A DNA stretch of 53,800 nt from Liquorilactobacillus satsumensis DSM 16230 = JCM 12392. Lineage in GTDB: Bacteria; Bacillota; Bacilli; Lactobacillales; Lactobacillaceae. Below the pieces are notes generated by a model. It ran no database searches and was not told the DNA's origin. It saw only the letters and a program-made list of their open reading frames with translations. The position numbers and the translations under genes are program-made. Of the stretch, positions 27,903 to 36,756 are shown one piece after another; position 1 is the first letter of the stretch; every line of letters begins with the position of its first letter. The stretch is taken from NCBI RefSeq assembly GCF_001435195.1, contig NZ_AZFQ01000023.1:39072-92871 (forward strand). The letters run 5' to 3'.

Positions 27903-30900
27903 TTAATTAAACGTTTGATAGTCCGACATAGATTGATCTATTGCCATTTGTCGATAAAATCCAGCTTTATCAAACGTTCCAATATTCTTGGTTGCACCTA
28001 TCTGCATTGACATAAGACTTAACAGCTTATCAAACTTGTTATTCATGTTCTCTAATTGATTCTTTAATTTTCCAATTTCACTGTTAGCAGTTGTATTGGT
28101 TATAGTTTGATTAGTAGTTGAATCATTTTTGGCTAACCTAGTAATAGTTTCACCAAGCAACGTGTACGCTCTGGAATTGTCCTGCAACTCAAGTGGAATA
28201 ACCATCTCTTTGTGGTTACCTTCGCCTAATCTAGCTATCTGTTCTTGGTCAATTAAGCCACCATTAGCATAGCCGTGACCATTACCTAAGAATGACATCG
28301 AAGGCCCGTATGTTCTTATGGCATAGTGGATTCCAGCCAGTAAATCATCGTATCCGTTAAAGATATCCTTATGACCAGGAAAAGCATTAGCAATAAATGT
28401 AGCTCGTTTAGTCTGCATAAGTCCTAGAGCTGGTCCCGAACCATCACCATCAGGGTCGGCACCGGGCTGACGTGCATTAGGATTGCCACCAGATTCAGTA
28501 TTAATCTGACGTAATATTCTTGCTACCATATCCGCACTTGTAGAAGCATTATTAGCCCTTAAAGCTCTGATAACGTCATCTTTCCAGCGCTGTACTCCAG
28601 AGCCACCTGGATTGCCATGACTTCCGCCGCCAGCGTCTCCCTCATCTGAAAAAAGACTCTTAACCCATTTAATAGCGCCACTAGCAATAGTTTTAGGCAG
28701 CCCAGTTATTAAATCTTGAGCTAGCTCAATCTTAGAACTTAGACCGCCAACCATCTTGTCAAAGATACCAGATAGAAAGTCAATCGGGTGTGCAATAATT
28801 TTATCGGCATCCTCTAGTAAATCTTTACCTTTATCCCAGATACCCTCAAAGAATGAACCAATCCCACCAGCATAGCCGGGAATACCTAGCATCTTAGCCA
28901 GACTAGCACTCTTTTCACCATCAAGAACTGAAGTACCTTTAGGAAGTGGCAAGACCATATTTCTATCTTTAGGGAACATACCTATCTGACCATTAGGAAG
29001 CCTGTACATCTCTCTGTAGTTGGCACCTTGTCCATCATTAACTAAAGCTAATCCACCTTGGTGTGTGTCTTTCGTACCTTGAGCATAAGCTGGTAATGGA
29101 ATGCTCCAATTAGCTTTGATTTTATCCATGCCGACCTTGTCAAGAATCCAATTAATACCTTTTTTAATACCATCTAGTAAGGTATTGAAGGGCTTGATAA
29201 CGCCTCTGACGATATCAACAAAACTACGATGAATAGCATCTATTGCACCCGAGACAACATCTTTAATCTTGCCAAAAATACTCTTAAAGATATTAAGCAC
29301 ATCGCCTAAACGTCCGCCAGTGATATTATTCAGCCAATCATATGCACTTTTGAAGATATTGCGCCAGAACGTAGTTAGGTCCTTAGCTATGTTTTTTAAA
29401 TCTCCACCTATTTTATTCCATTTACCATGAATGATATCGGACCATGTACCAGTATATGCAGTTAAAACATTGTAACCATCTCTAAATGTACCTTTATGGT
29501 TCTTCCACATGTCTTGTGCTGTTTTTGCAGTGGCATTTTTCATGTCATTCCATTTGTTTCCAATGGTACCTACTGCTGACTTAGTCCAACCAGAAACCGT
29601 ATTCCAACCATCTTTAAAGAATCCTTTAGTACCCTTCCATAAATCAGAAGTCTTTTTACTTACATCTGACTTCATATCATTCCATTTATTACCTACAGTT
29701 TTAGCTCCGTCTTTAGTCCAGTTAGAAACAGTGTTCCAGCCATCTTTAAAGCCATTCTTAGTAGACTTCCACATGTTTGAGCAAGTATTAGATATACCTT
29801 TACCCAAATTGCCAAACCATTTTGTTACATCTTTATAAAGGTTTGTGACAATACCTACTGTGTCCTTCCAAAGATTCTTAAAGAACTTAACAACATTTTT
29901 CCAGCAATCCTGTGCTGCTTTGATTAAGTCATTGACAAACTTTCTAAACTTAGCACTATGCTTATACAGGAGCACAAAACCAGCTACAACTGCTGAAATA
30001 CCAAGTACAATTAAGCCAAAAGGATTCATATTAGCTACTACATCAAACACTTTCTGTGCCGCCGTAGCTGCCTTAGTTATAATCTGATACTTCTTGAGAG
30101 CGCCTACTACTACCATAATGTTCTTACCTAAGCTAACTGCACCACCTAAAACCTTAGCCCCGAATAATCCAGTAACTAGTAATGTGGTAATCGTTTTAAT
30201 CGCTGTCTTGTGTGCCGCAATAGCTTTAAACGCACTTGAAAGTTGCTTAAGTGGGTCCTTAGACCTAGATGCTCCCGATGCCATGCTGCCAAAAGCTACC
30301 CCGATGCCTTTAACTGCTCCCGCAAACATACTCCAAACAGTGCTACCAAATGTTTTAGCAATAGATACAACGCTTGAAACTATACTAGATACATCTTTCT
30401 GGTGAGCTACTAAATAATTTACTAGTCCTGCTAACTTACCTGATAATTGCGCAATTCCTTTACCTAGATTAGCTACTGCCGTTTGTGTTGCCTTATTGTC
30501 AAGAGCCTTAGATAATGCACTGAGTCCAGTAGCAGATACCTTAACCAGTGGCTTCATTAAAGCAGTTTGTGTATCTTTCCATGATTGCTGAATATGTTTC
30601 ATAGCACCATCTGACGTGGAATTAAACTTATCTTTGTTCTTGCCATAATCAGCAGAAGCTTTAGAAAGCAAATCATTAAACTGCGAACTAGTCATCTTAC
30701 CTGAAGCTACTAAAGCATTAAAGCTCTTAGCACTTTTACCACTAGCTTTTTGTAAGGCGTTAGATAGCCCTGGAGCCGTCTTAGATAATCTACCTAATGA
30801 TTGAGTAGTAACTTTACCAGACATATAAATCTTAGATAAACCACCAGCAAAAGCGTCTGCCTGTGGACCAGTTAACTTAAGGTTATCTGTAATGGAACCT

Positions 30901-31982
30901 ACACCTTTAGCAAGTTTGTTAGCTTTGTCCGCCGAGCCTGTCATAGAGTAGAACTTAGTTTCTAAAGCTGCAACACTATCGCCAGACATGTTAGTGTTTT
31001 CTTTCAGGTCTTTCATGTTAGCACTCATCTTGTCTACATCTTTAGAGCTTGCACCCATATTCTGTAGTCTTGATGCAACTAAGTTAGCTGCCTTAGCACC
31101 TTCATAGCCGTTTTTTGCAATCCCACTAAAAGCATTACCTACATTTTGGAGTCCACTAATAATAGCAGCACCGCCAACAATAGACTTAATCCTATCATGT
31201 ACTTGCGCTGTGCGTTCTTTTAGCTTATCTTCTTGCTTAGAGGTATCTTTTAATTGAGATATAATGCCACTAAATAAACCATGTGGAGCAGACTTAGAAA
31301 GTTCCTCATTAACAGAGCCAATTTTAGACTTGGTTGATGCCATCTTAGCGCCTAAGTCATTTACTCTTTTAGCTTGGTTAGCATAGGCTGTAGATGCTTT
31401 ACCAGACTTTTCAGCAGTTTCTGCTAATATCTCTTGTTCTTTTTTAAGTAAGTCGTTTTGCTTAGACAAGGATTCTTGTAATCCAGTTTGCTTAGCCTTA
31501 AGTGCTTCTGTATGGTTACCTTCTGCTTCCAGCTTATTAACCAGTGAACTAAGTACAGTCTCTTGATTTTTCATAGCTACACTTAAATCAACTACTCCAC
31601 TCTTTTGAGTTTCCATAGCCTGCTTAGCCCGTTCTTGTTGTGCCTGCAAACTAGCTAATTTAGTGGTTGCCTTGTCTATCTGGTCTTGATACTTAAGGTG
31701 AGCCTGAGCACCTTCTTTAGTCTCTACATTTAAGCCCTGTTGCTTCTGTTTCAAGGCATCTATCTTAGATTCCTGAGCTTGAATGGTGTTTCCTAGTCCT
31801 TCATACCTAGCCTTAGAAGCTTCCAGATAATCACCAGTAGACTTAAGCATGGCTTCATTAGCTTTCCATGCACTATTAGCCGAGTTAACTGCTTGAGTAA
31901 GACTCTTAATAGATTCAGAAGCACCTAATGTATCAAGAGCAATACTAGTAGCCATCGTTGCACTAATTTTTTTATCAGCCAT
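27903..31982 (-). CDS. Tail tape measure protein with lytic transglycosylase domain
   Basis: A 1359-residue tape measure protein sets tail length and probably helps DNA entry. The N-terminal third is coiled-coil, rich in Ala, Lys and Gln. A hydrophobic middle (about 30000-30400) follows. Next come three Trp-rich 44-residue repeats (about 29490-29800) built on GWNTVSxWTK and GxKWNDMK. Near the C-terminus is an SLT transglycosylase domain with NTESGGNP (catalytic glutamate) and GLMQTKRATF. The ATG at 31982 is preferred to the GTG at 31994, which overlaps the GGGG ribosome site. It is the last gene of the operon. Confidence 0.93.
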   Translation of the reverse strand: MADKKISATMATSIALDTLGASESIKSLTQAVNSANSAWKANEAMLKSTGDYLEASKARYEGLGNTIQAQESKIDALKQKQQGLNVETKEGAQAHLKYQDQIDKATTKLASLQAQQERAKQAMETQKSGVVDLSVAMKNQETVLSSLVNKLEAEGNHTEALKAKQTGLQESLSKQNDLLKKEQEILAETAEKSGKASTAYANQAKRVNDLGAKMASTKSKIGSVNEELSKSAPHGLFSGIISQLKDTSKQEDKLKERTAQVHDRIKSIVGGAAIISGLQNVGNAFSGIAKNGYEGAKAANLVASRLQNMGASSKDVDKMSANMKDLKENTNMSGDSVAALETKFYSMTGSADKANKLAKGVGSITDNLKLTGPQADAFAGGLSKIYMSGKVTTQSLGRLSKTAPGLSNALQKASGKSAKSFNALVASGKMTSSQFNDLLSKASADYGKNKDKFNSTSDGAMKHIQQSWKDTQTALMKPLVKVSATGLSALSKALDNKATQTAVANLGKGIAQLSGKLAGLVNYLVAHQKDVSSIVSSVVSIAKTFGSTVWSMFAGAVKGIGVAFGSMASGASRSKDPLKQLSSAFKAIAAHKTAIKTITTLLVTGLFGAKVLGGAVSLGKNIMVVVGALKKYQIITKAATAAQKVFDVVANMNPFGLIVLGISAVVAGFVLLYKHSAKFRKFVNDLIKAAQDCWKNVVKFFKNLWKDTVGIVTNLYKDVTKWFGNLGKGISNTCSNMWKSTKNGFKDGWNTVSNWTKDGAKTVGNKWNDMKSDVSKKTSDLWKGTKGFFKDGWNTVSGWTKSAVGTIGNKWNDMKNATAKTAQDMWKNHKGTFRDGYNVLTAYTGTWSDIIHGKWNKIGGDLKNIAKDLTTFWRNIFKSAYDWLNNITGGRLGDVLNIFKSIFGKIKDVVSGAIDAIHRSFVDIVRGVIKPFNTLLDGIKKGINWILDKVGMDKIKANWSIPLPAYAQGTKDTHQGGLALVNDGQGANYREMYRLPNGQIGMFPKDRNMVLPLPKGTSVLDGEKSASLAKMLGIPGYAGGIGSFFEGIWDKGKDLLEDADKIIAHPIDFLSGIFDKMVGGLSSKIELAQDLITGLPKTIASGAIKWVKSLFSDEGDAGGGSHGNPGGSGVQRWKDDVIRALRANNASTSADMVARILRQINTESGGNPNARQPGADPDGDGSGPALGLMQTKRATFIANAFPGHKDIFNGYDDLLAGIHYAIRTYGPSMSFLGNGHGYANGGLIDQEQIARLGEGNHKEMVIPLELQDNSRAYTLLGETITRLAKNDSTTNQTITNTTANSEIGKLKNQLENMNNKFDKLLSLMSMQIGATKNIGTFDKAGFYRQMAIDQSMSDYQTFN

Positions 31983-32040
31983 TGGTTTTATCACCCCTTC
32001 TATTTTTTGATAATAAAAAAGACAGCTCTAAAGGCTGCCT

Positions 32041-32579
32041 TCATTTTTTTGCTTTCTTGATAAACTGCATTGGATCAATTGGACGTTCTTTTTCTTCTTT
32101 AGCATTCATAATTTCATTCATTCTATAATAATCTTCATTCTCATAATCAGAAGGTAGAATGTGAAGATATTCCAATGATTGCTTTTCCGCAAAATCCATG
32201 TCCATTAATCTATTTTCCAACTTACGTACAGTTTCCCAAGGCTTAATTACTTTTTTGGTTTTTTGGCCACTTTTTCAGCAGCTTCCGGATCAATGCCCAG
32301 CATCTTAGAAGCAATTTTATTAGCTAATTCAACTGTTTCTTCAAATTCCATTTCTTCTAATTTTTCATACTGCTTGTCATTAAGCTTAAGAGTCTTTTTG
32401 ACATACCCCTCAACTTCCTCAGTCATTACCAAGAAATCCTGCAATTGCTCTTTAGGCTCCTTGCTCTCCATATCCTCAGACTTAGCCAAGAATAACTGCA
32501 TTTTAACCGTTGATCGCATATTTGCATTAGTTGGTTTAAAGGAAAACTTTCTACTGAATTGTTTTACATAAAGCTCCAT
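32041..32579 (-). CDS. Tail assembly chaperone, -1 frameshift product (gpGT-like)
   Basis: After the gpG-like frame, a second frame continues without an ATG from the slippery site. It gives VIKPWETVRKLENRL and about 50 more residues, ending FIKKAKK before a TGA at 32041. Tail chaperones of siphoviruses are made as short (G) and -1 frameshifted (GT) forms, and this arrangement fits exactly. The extension ends 58 bases before the tape measure start. The interval covers both frames. Confidence 0.85.
32247..32579 (-). CDS. Tail assembly chaperone, short form (gpG-like)
   Basis: The 110-residue protein is alpha-helical and acidic in the middle, ending in a basic tail KVAKKPKK. Its position between the major tail protein and the tape measure is the standard place of the gpG chaperone, which binds the tape measure during tail assembly. 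AAAGGATGA precedes the ATG. The stop codon directly follows a frameshift heptamer. Confidence 0.85.
   Translation of the reverse strand: MELYVKQFSRKFSFKPTNANMRSTVKMQLFLAKSEDMESKEPKEQLQDFLVMTEEVEGYVKKTLKLNDKQYEKLEEMEFEETVELANKIASKMLGIDPEAAEKVAKKPKK
32250..32256 (-). promoter_or_regulatory. -1 ribosomal frameshift site
   Basis: The heptamer A-AAA-AAG is in the correct phase (CCA AAA AAG) and is immediately followed by the TAA of the short frame. It is the same slippery type used by dnaX of Escherichia coli. A shift here joins the short chaperone frame to the downstream one. Confidence 0.85.
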
Positions 32580-32650
32580 ACTCTTTACTCATCCTTTCAC
32601 TCTTCGTCTCACCTGCCACCTTTTGGCTTGGTACGTCTCTGTTACTAAGA

Positions 32651-33292
32651 TTATTTACCCGTTGTAGTAGTCGTAGTGGTACCTGTAGATCCTGTATTGG
32701 CAACGTACCCACCGAATACTTCTTTCATCATAGCTGCTTCATCAAAGCCCTCGTCGCCTGTGTAGTAAATCTTATATGGTTCATTGTCCCAAACACCGGC
32801 TGCCAAAGCTGAATATGTCATGTTGTCATCTTCCCGTGTTTCAGCTGTAGCAGTATCAGTAGCTACATTCTGAGAAGGTGCTGAAATAATTCCATTAGCA
32901 AATCCAAAATAAATTGAATTAGCGCGATCCAATGTTTGACTTTCAACCATGACAGCAACGTGTGGTTTGGATCCTCCATAACGATAACCACCTTTGCCAT
33001 CAGAAATATTCCCTAAGATTTTTTGCTTGATTACGAAATCAAGATTATTAAAATCTAATGCAACGCTGGGAGCGGATGGCCCAACAACCACATCCTGAGT
33101 AACATTATTACCTGAAATTTTGGTTATGCTACCTTCCAGTCCAGTAATATTAGCTGTTTTCGATCCTAACATTGTTGAATCTACTTGCACTATTCCTGTT
33201 GAAGATAGTCCTTTAGAAGCATCCGTAATTAATTGTTGTGTCTTGATATCTACAAGACCAAGAGTAACCATTTTTAAACCAACAATAGCCAT
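32651..33292 (-). CDS. Major tail protein
   Basis: A 213-residue tail tube protein of the phi13/TP901-like family, starting MAIVGLKMVTLGLVD and rich in beta strands. The position between DUF806 and the tail chaperone supports this. The C-terminus is an unusual threonine run (GTTTTTTTGK) that closely resembles the end of the capsid protein. AGGAAGAGG precedes the ATG. Confidence 0.88.
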   Translation of the reverse strand: MAIVGLKMVTLGLVDIKTQQLITDASKGLSSTGIVQVDSTMLGSKTANITGLEGSITKISGNNVTQDVVVGPSAPSVALDFNNLDFVIKQKILGNISDGKGGYRYGGSKPHVAVMVESQTLDRANSIYFGFANGIISAPSQNVATDTATAETREDDNMTYSALAAGVWDNEPYKIYYTGDEGFDEAAMMKEVFGGYVANTGSTGTTTTTTTGK

Positions 33293-33309
33293 GTTTATTA
33301 ACCTCTTCC

Positions 33310-33684
33310 TTATATTTTTTTGTTTTGTGTAAAATAAAATGTTTGTGTCAATTGTTTCGTATCTGGATCCATAGATTCAGTAATAGGCTGCGGAACTAAC
33401 CAATTAGCCTTTACGAAAGCATTTAAAAGAGCCAACTGAATATCAGAAGGTTCTACATCTAAATCTATTTTGTAAAATATCTGTACTTCTACTTGCCTTT
33501 TTAAAGTATGAAAAACATTGTTTCCTTCATCATCTAAATTTATATTCACATTTTGGATAAAAATTACTGTTTTTCCAGTCTCTTCTATCAATTCTTCAGG
33601 CAAATTAGTTGTATAAATACCATCAATACCGATTAAATCAAGTGATTCTATGAGGCTTTGAGCTTCATCTGTTGCTTTTTCCAC
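33310..33684 (-). CDS. DUF806 family tail component
   Basis: A 124-residue protein of the DUF806 type, which occupies the tail-completion or tail-terminator slot in lactic phage late operons. The segment VEVQIFYKIDLDVEPSDIQL is typical. The start is GTG at 33684, with GAGGGG seven bases upstream. It lies between the gp10-like protein and the major tail protein. Confidence 0.8.
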   Translation of the reverse strand: MEKATDEAQSLIESLDLIGIDGIYTTNLPEELIEETGKTVIFIQNVNINLDDEGNNVFHTLKRQVEVQIFYKIDLDVEPSDIQLALLNAFVKANWLVPQPITESMDPDTKQLTQTFYFTQNKKI

Positions 33685-33688
33685 TCAA

Positions 33689-34105
33689 TCACCCCTCTTT
33701 TCCCTTTAAAATCCGCTGATATTCATCATGTTCTGCTTGTAAAATTTTATCCTGTACCTCTTTTGAATCCTGAACATTAGTAATAAAATGGTCTGCTTTA
33801 TATTTCTTAGTTCCATCGTTCAATCTACGTGCATTTTCAGCGTGATAACTATCAAAACCAACTGTAGAAACTCCATTTTTATCACCATCTATATCTTTAT
33901 CCTGAGAAACTATGCTATCTGCCATATGTCCCCAGACCTTATCGTTATGATTTGAATAATGTTTCTCTCTAGTGGCTTTCTCTAATTGTTCCTTATAGAC
34001 ATCGGCACCAGCTTTAGTAATTTGCTGAGTTTCTTTAATATTGAGATTCGTTTGGGCTTTAACTTCTCGCATAAATTCACTTAAAGCGTCATCTAATCCA
34101 GCCAT
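33689..34105 (-). CDS. HK97 gp10-like head-tail protein
   Basis: A 138-residue protein with a helical N-terminus (LDDALSEFMREVKAQT) and a conserved-looking GFDSYHAENARRLNDGTKKYKADHFI, typical of the HK97 gp10 / tail-completion family. It lies between the head-closure and DUF806 genes with 3- and 4-base gaps. Confidence 0.82.
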   Translation of the reverse strand: MAGLDDALSEFMREVKAQTNLNIKETQQITKAGADVYKEQLEKATREKHYSNHNDKVWGHMADSIVSQDKDIDGDKNGVSTVGFDSYHAENARRLNDGTKKYKADHFITNVQDSKEVQDKILQAEHDEYQRILKGKEG

Positions 34106-34108
34106 TAA

Positions 34109-34462
34109 CTAAGCACCGCCCTTTTTAACTTTTGCAATAGTAATTAAGTCGTATGTGATATAGTCATTTGAATCATCTACGGAAATATCTTTAATATCAT
34201 AGGAGTCCCCGCTAATCTGGACCTTCATAGTATCTACAAGTTTTGAATTATGTCTTACAGCTATGATCTTGGTGTCTTGTAACTCTGTACCTTGGAGCAT
34301 GTAGGTCTGAGTAAGTGTCCTCTTAATATCCTTGTAGTGGAGTGTAAACTGCTTTACAAAGGTAGGAACATTAGCACCACTAAACTTATTTTTAACGCTC
34401 TGCACACCACCAAAATTAGCTTTCTTGACCATGTCTGAAGGTGAATACCTAATTTGTGGCAT
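34109..34462 (-). CDS. Phage head closure protein
   Basis: A 117-residue, beta-rich protein in the slot of SPP1 gp16-like head-closure proteins. It overlaps the upstream connector gene by 14 bases. AGGTG precedes the ATG. Identification is by position and general fold pattern (strands with KVQISGDSYDIKDI). Confidence 0.75.
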   Translation of the reverse strand: MPQIRYSPSDMVKKANFGGVQSVKNKFSGANVPTFVKQFTLHYKDIKRTLTQTYMLQGTELQDTKIIAVRHNSKLVDTMKVQISGDSYDIKDISVDDSNDYITYDLITIAKVKKGGA

Positions 34463-34736
34463 CTGGTAACACCTGCGCTTTTAAGTGAATCAGCATTAGC
34501 ATTGTTCCAGCACTTAAACCAGTAGAAAGAGTTCTATCATAGTAGAATTGAGTAACAACTGTTTTTAAGCATCTGTCATAAAGTACATTACCTGACAAAG
34601 TAGAATCATCTTTCAATCCTAAACTATCCAGTATTAATGACTTAGAATCCAATATTAAACTAGCTACTAGAGCAGTGTTGTCTTCATCATCATCTAAGTT
34701 TAGCTCTGCTACCATCGTGTTAGTATCTACTGCCAA
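34449..34736 (-). CDS. Head-tail connector protein (gp6/gp15-like)
   Basis: A short helical protein of 95 residues with the pattern of HK97 gp6-like connectors (DDEDNTALVASLILDSKSLILDSLG, then TVVTQFYYDRTL). I take the TTG at 34736 as start because AAAGGAG lies eight bases ahead of it. The in-frame GTG at 34745 overlaps that ribosome site. It follows the capsid gene. Confidence 0.75.
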   Translation of the reverse strand: MAVDTNTMVAELNLDDDEDNTALVASLILDSKSLILDSLGLKDDSTLSGNVLYDRCLKTVVTQFYYDRTLSTGLSAGTMLMLIHLKAQVLPDATN

Positions 34737-34814
34737 TCTGTTCACTCCTTTCTAATAACCGCCCCTATTAAAGTATTATGATTTTCTAAAGCGATTACAT
34801 TTCACTATTGGATT

Positions 34815-36749
34815 TTATTTACCAGAAGTTGTTGTGGTCGTACCTGTAGCTGGTGTAAATGTAACAAACTTACCAGCAGCATCATCTGCAACCTGAAAAT
34901 CAGCTCGTAGATATACAGAGGCTTTATCTCCCCAAAGATCATTGTCAGTCCACTTAACTTCGATGTCATCCTTAAATGCTTCAAGGACAAACGCATTAAG
35001 GTCACCAATGAACAAATGGTTTTCTCCAACCTTACCTAGAACAGTGTCAGGAACTGGGATTACAGGAGCACCAAATAAAGTTTTACCACTTGCTGCGGAA
35101 ATTGAATCTTGGAATAGATAACGCCCATTACCATCTTTCAACTTATCAATTTCCGCATAAGCTGATTCAGAAACAACAATCATCTTTGTATAATTTGAAA
35201 GTCCTTTGTTAAAGGCATCTTTCAAATCGTCAGCTGTTGCTGCTGATACCGCAGTTGCTTTTTGCAAAACCGATCCGATCTTCTCCTGCTCCGTTAGCGC
35301 ACGTGCATCTGAAACATACTGAGCAACGATAGAAGGAATATCCACGGCTGCATCACTAATAGTTTCATAAGATACCGGCAATACACCAGCCAACGTTTCA
35401 AGATTATAATCAACTTCTTTAATACCAAAGTCCGCCAAATCTGGATTATTAGCCAATTCAGCTTTAGATACCAATCGTGCAACATTCTTTTGTAAAACTG
35501 GTAAATCGCCTTTAGGGCTAGTAACTCGTGATTGATTTACATATTGCGCTAAATTTGTTGGATCATTAGGCTGATCTACCAAGTCAAGAATCTGTTTTGG
35601 AATAACAGCACCTAATTCAGCTGTTGTTACACCATCTCTGATTTGTCCTTTAGATTTCATAAAATTCAAAAATCCACGTACTTCTTTATTTTTTAAATTT
35701 ACTTTAGGTGTGACATTCTTCATCTTATTTCTGCTCTCCCCTTTTAAATGCTTGTCTAAGCTATCCTGTAACTGCCCATCTCCATCATCTCTAGCATCCT
35801 CTGTATCAGCGGCATCTTCTGAACTTGAGTCCGAAGCATCATCTGCTAAAGGATTTGAAGCAGGATAAGGTTTATCAGTTGCTTGCATTTCGTCAGCAGT
35901 TACCCACTTATGATTTTTGACTTCCGCGCTGCCATCTGTCGGCCAATAATCAACTTCATATGCACCATCATTGACTGAATCTACCTTTGCAATAGCACCT
36001 TGCATTCCAGGCATATGATCAGCTGATAAAATTACTACATCACCAACATTAAATTGAGGTTGCTCATTATCTGTCATTTGGTCATCATTTCCATTATTGT
36101 TTTCATTACTGTTTTCATTTTCTTGCAGAGTAGTAATCTGCTCTGTTAGATTTTGAACCTGCGAAAGCAATGCATTCAAAGTATCTGAATCTGCACTGTT
36201 TCCAGTTGCTCCCACATCTCTTTTTTTGTTTTTCAATTTTTCCAAGCTCCTTTCAACATTTACACTGGTTTCTGTATAAGCCGGTAAAGGACAAATACTA
36301 ATCTCAAACAGTTCATCTATTCTATAAATCGTATGAATTGGTGTCCCTTGATCATCTTCACTCCAGTCATCACCCGAAATAGTAAAGCCGAAACTACAGC
36401 CTTGATAATTACCATTAAGAATATTAGTGTAAGTATCATTTCCCAGTTGAGTATTTGGTAAAGTAGCTTCAAATCTAAGCCCTGTATCATCAACAGTTAA
36501 AGAAAGATTATTAGCTGTTACTCTAGCTAAGGTATTATTAAAATCATGGTTAAATAACAGTAATACATTACTTAAATCCACACCCTCAAAAGCATGTGGA
36601 TCTACGTACTCTATGAATCCACCTAAATCTTCGCTGGGTTGATTAAAGACAACTGCATATCCTGAAATAGTTTTATCATCTGGATTACTGGCATCTCTCA
36701 CTTTAAACCTAGCATCAATTGTGCGCACATCTTTGTTTTTAATTAACAT
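34815..36749 (-). CDS. Fused prohead protease-major capsid protein with a DUF1541 domain in the linker
   Basis: A 644-residue fusion. Residues 1-175 are an S78/U35-type prohead protease with NHDF (H68), QGCSFGF (S119) and E149. Residues 190-230 are a coiled, Asn-rich linker. Residues 231-290 match DUF1541 (YdhK type): VGDVVILSADHMPGMQGA and VKNHKWVTADEM. Residues 295-345 are highly acidic. Residues about 345-644 are the HK97-fold capsid. The C-terminus is TGTTTTTSGK. The protease would be expected to cut near KGESRNKMKN and release the linker with the domain. The ribosome site is weak or distant. Confidence 0.9.
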   Translation of the reverse strand: MLIKNKDVRTIDARFKVRDASNPDDKTISGYAVVFNQPSEDLGGFIEYVDPHAFEGVDLSNVLLLFNHDFNNTLARVTANNLSLTVDDTGLRFEATLPNTQLGNDTYTNILNGNYQGCSFGFTISGDDWSEDDQGTPIHTIYRIDELFEISICPLPAYTETSVNVERSLEKLKNKKRDVGATGNSADSDTLNALLSQVQNLTEQITTLQENENSNENNNGNDDQMTDNEQPQFNVGDVVILSADHMPGMQGAIAKVDSVNDGAYEVDYWPTDGSAEVKNHKWVTADEMQATDKPYPASNPLADDASDSSSEDAADTEDARDDGDGQLQDSLDKHLKGESRNKMKNVTPKVNLKNKEVRGFLNFMKSKGQIRDGVTTAELGAVIPKQILDLVDQPNDPTNLAQYVNQSRVTSPKGDLPVLQKNVARLVSKAELANNPDLADFGIKEVDYNLETLAGVLPVSYETISDAAVDIPSIVAQYVSDARALTEQEKIGSVLQKATAVSAATADDLKDAFNKGLSNYTKMIVVSESAYAEIDKLKDGNGRYLFQDSISAASGKTLFGAPVIPVPDTVLGKVGENHLFIGDLNAFVLEAFKDDIEVKWTDNDLWGDKASVYLRADFQVADDAAGKFVTFTPATGTTTTTSGK

Positions 36750-36756
36750 GTTTCTT

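Noticed and set aside
28300-28575. SLT domain of the tape measure as a phage endolysin
   Set aside because: It is part of the tape measure protein, with no separate start or holin; such domains serve DNA entry rather than host lysis.
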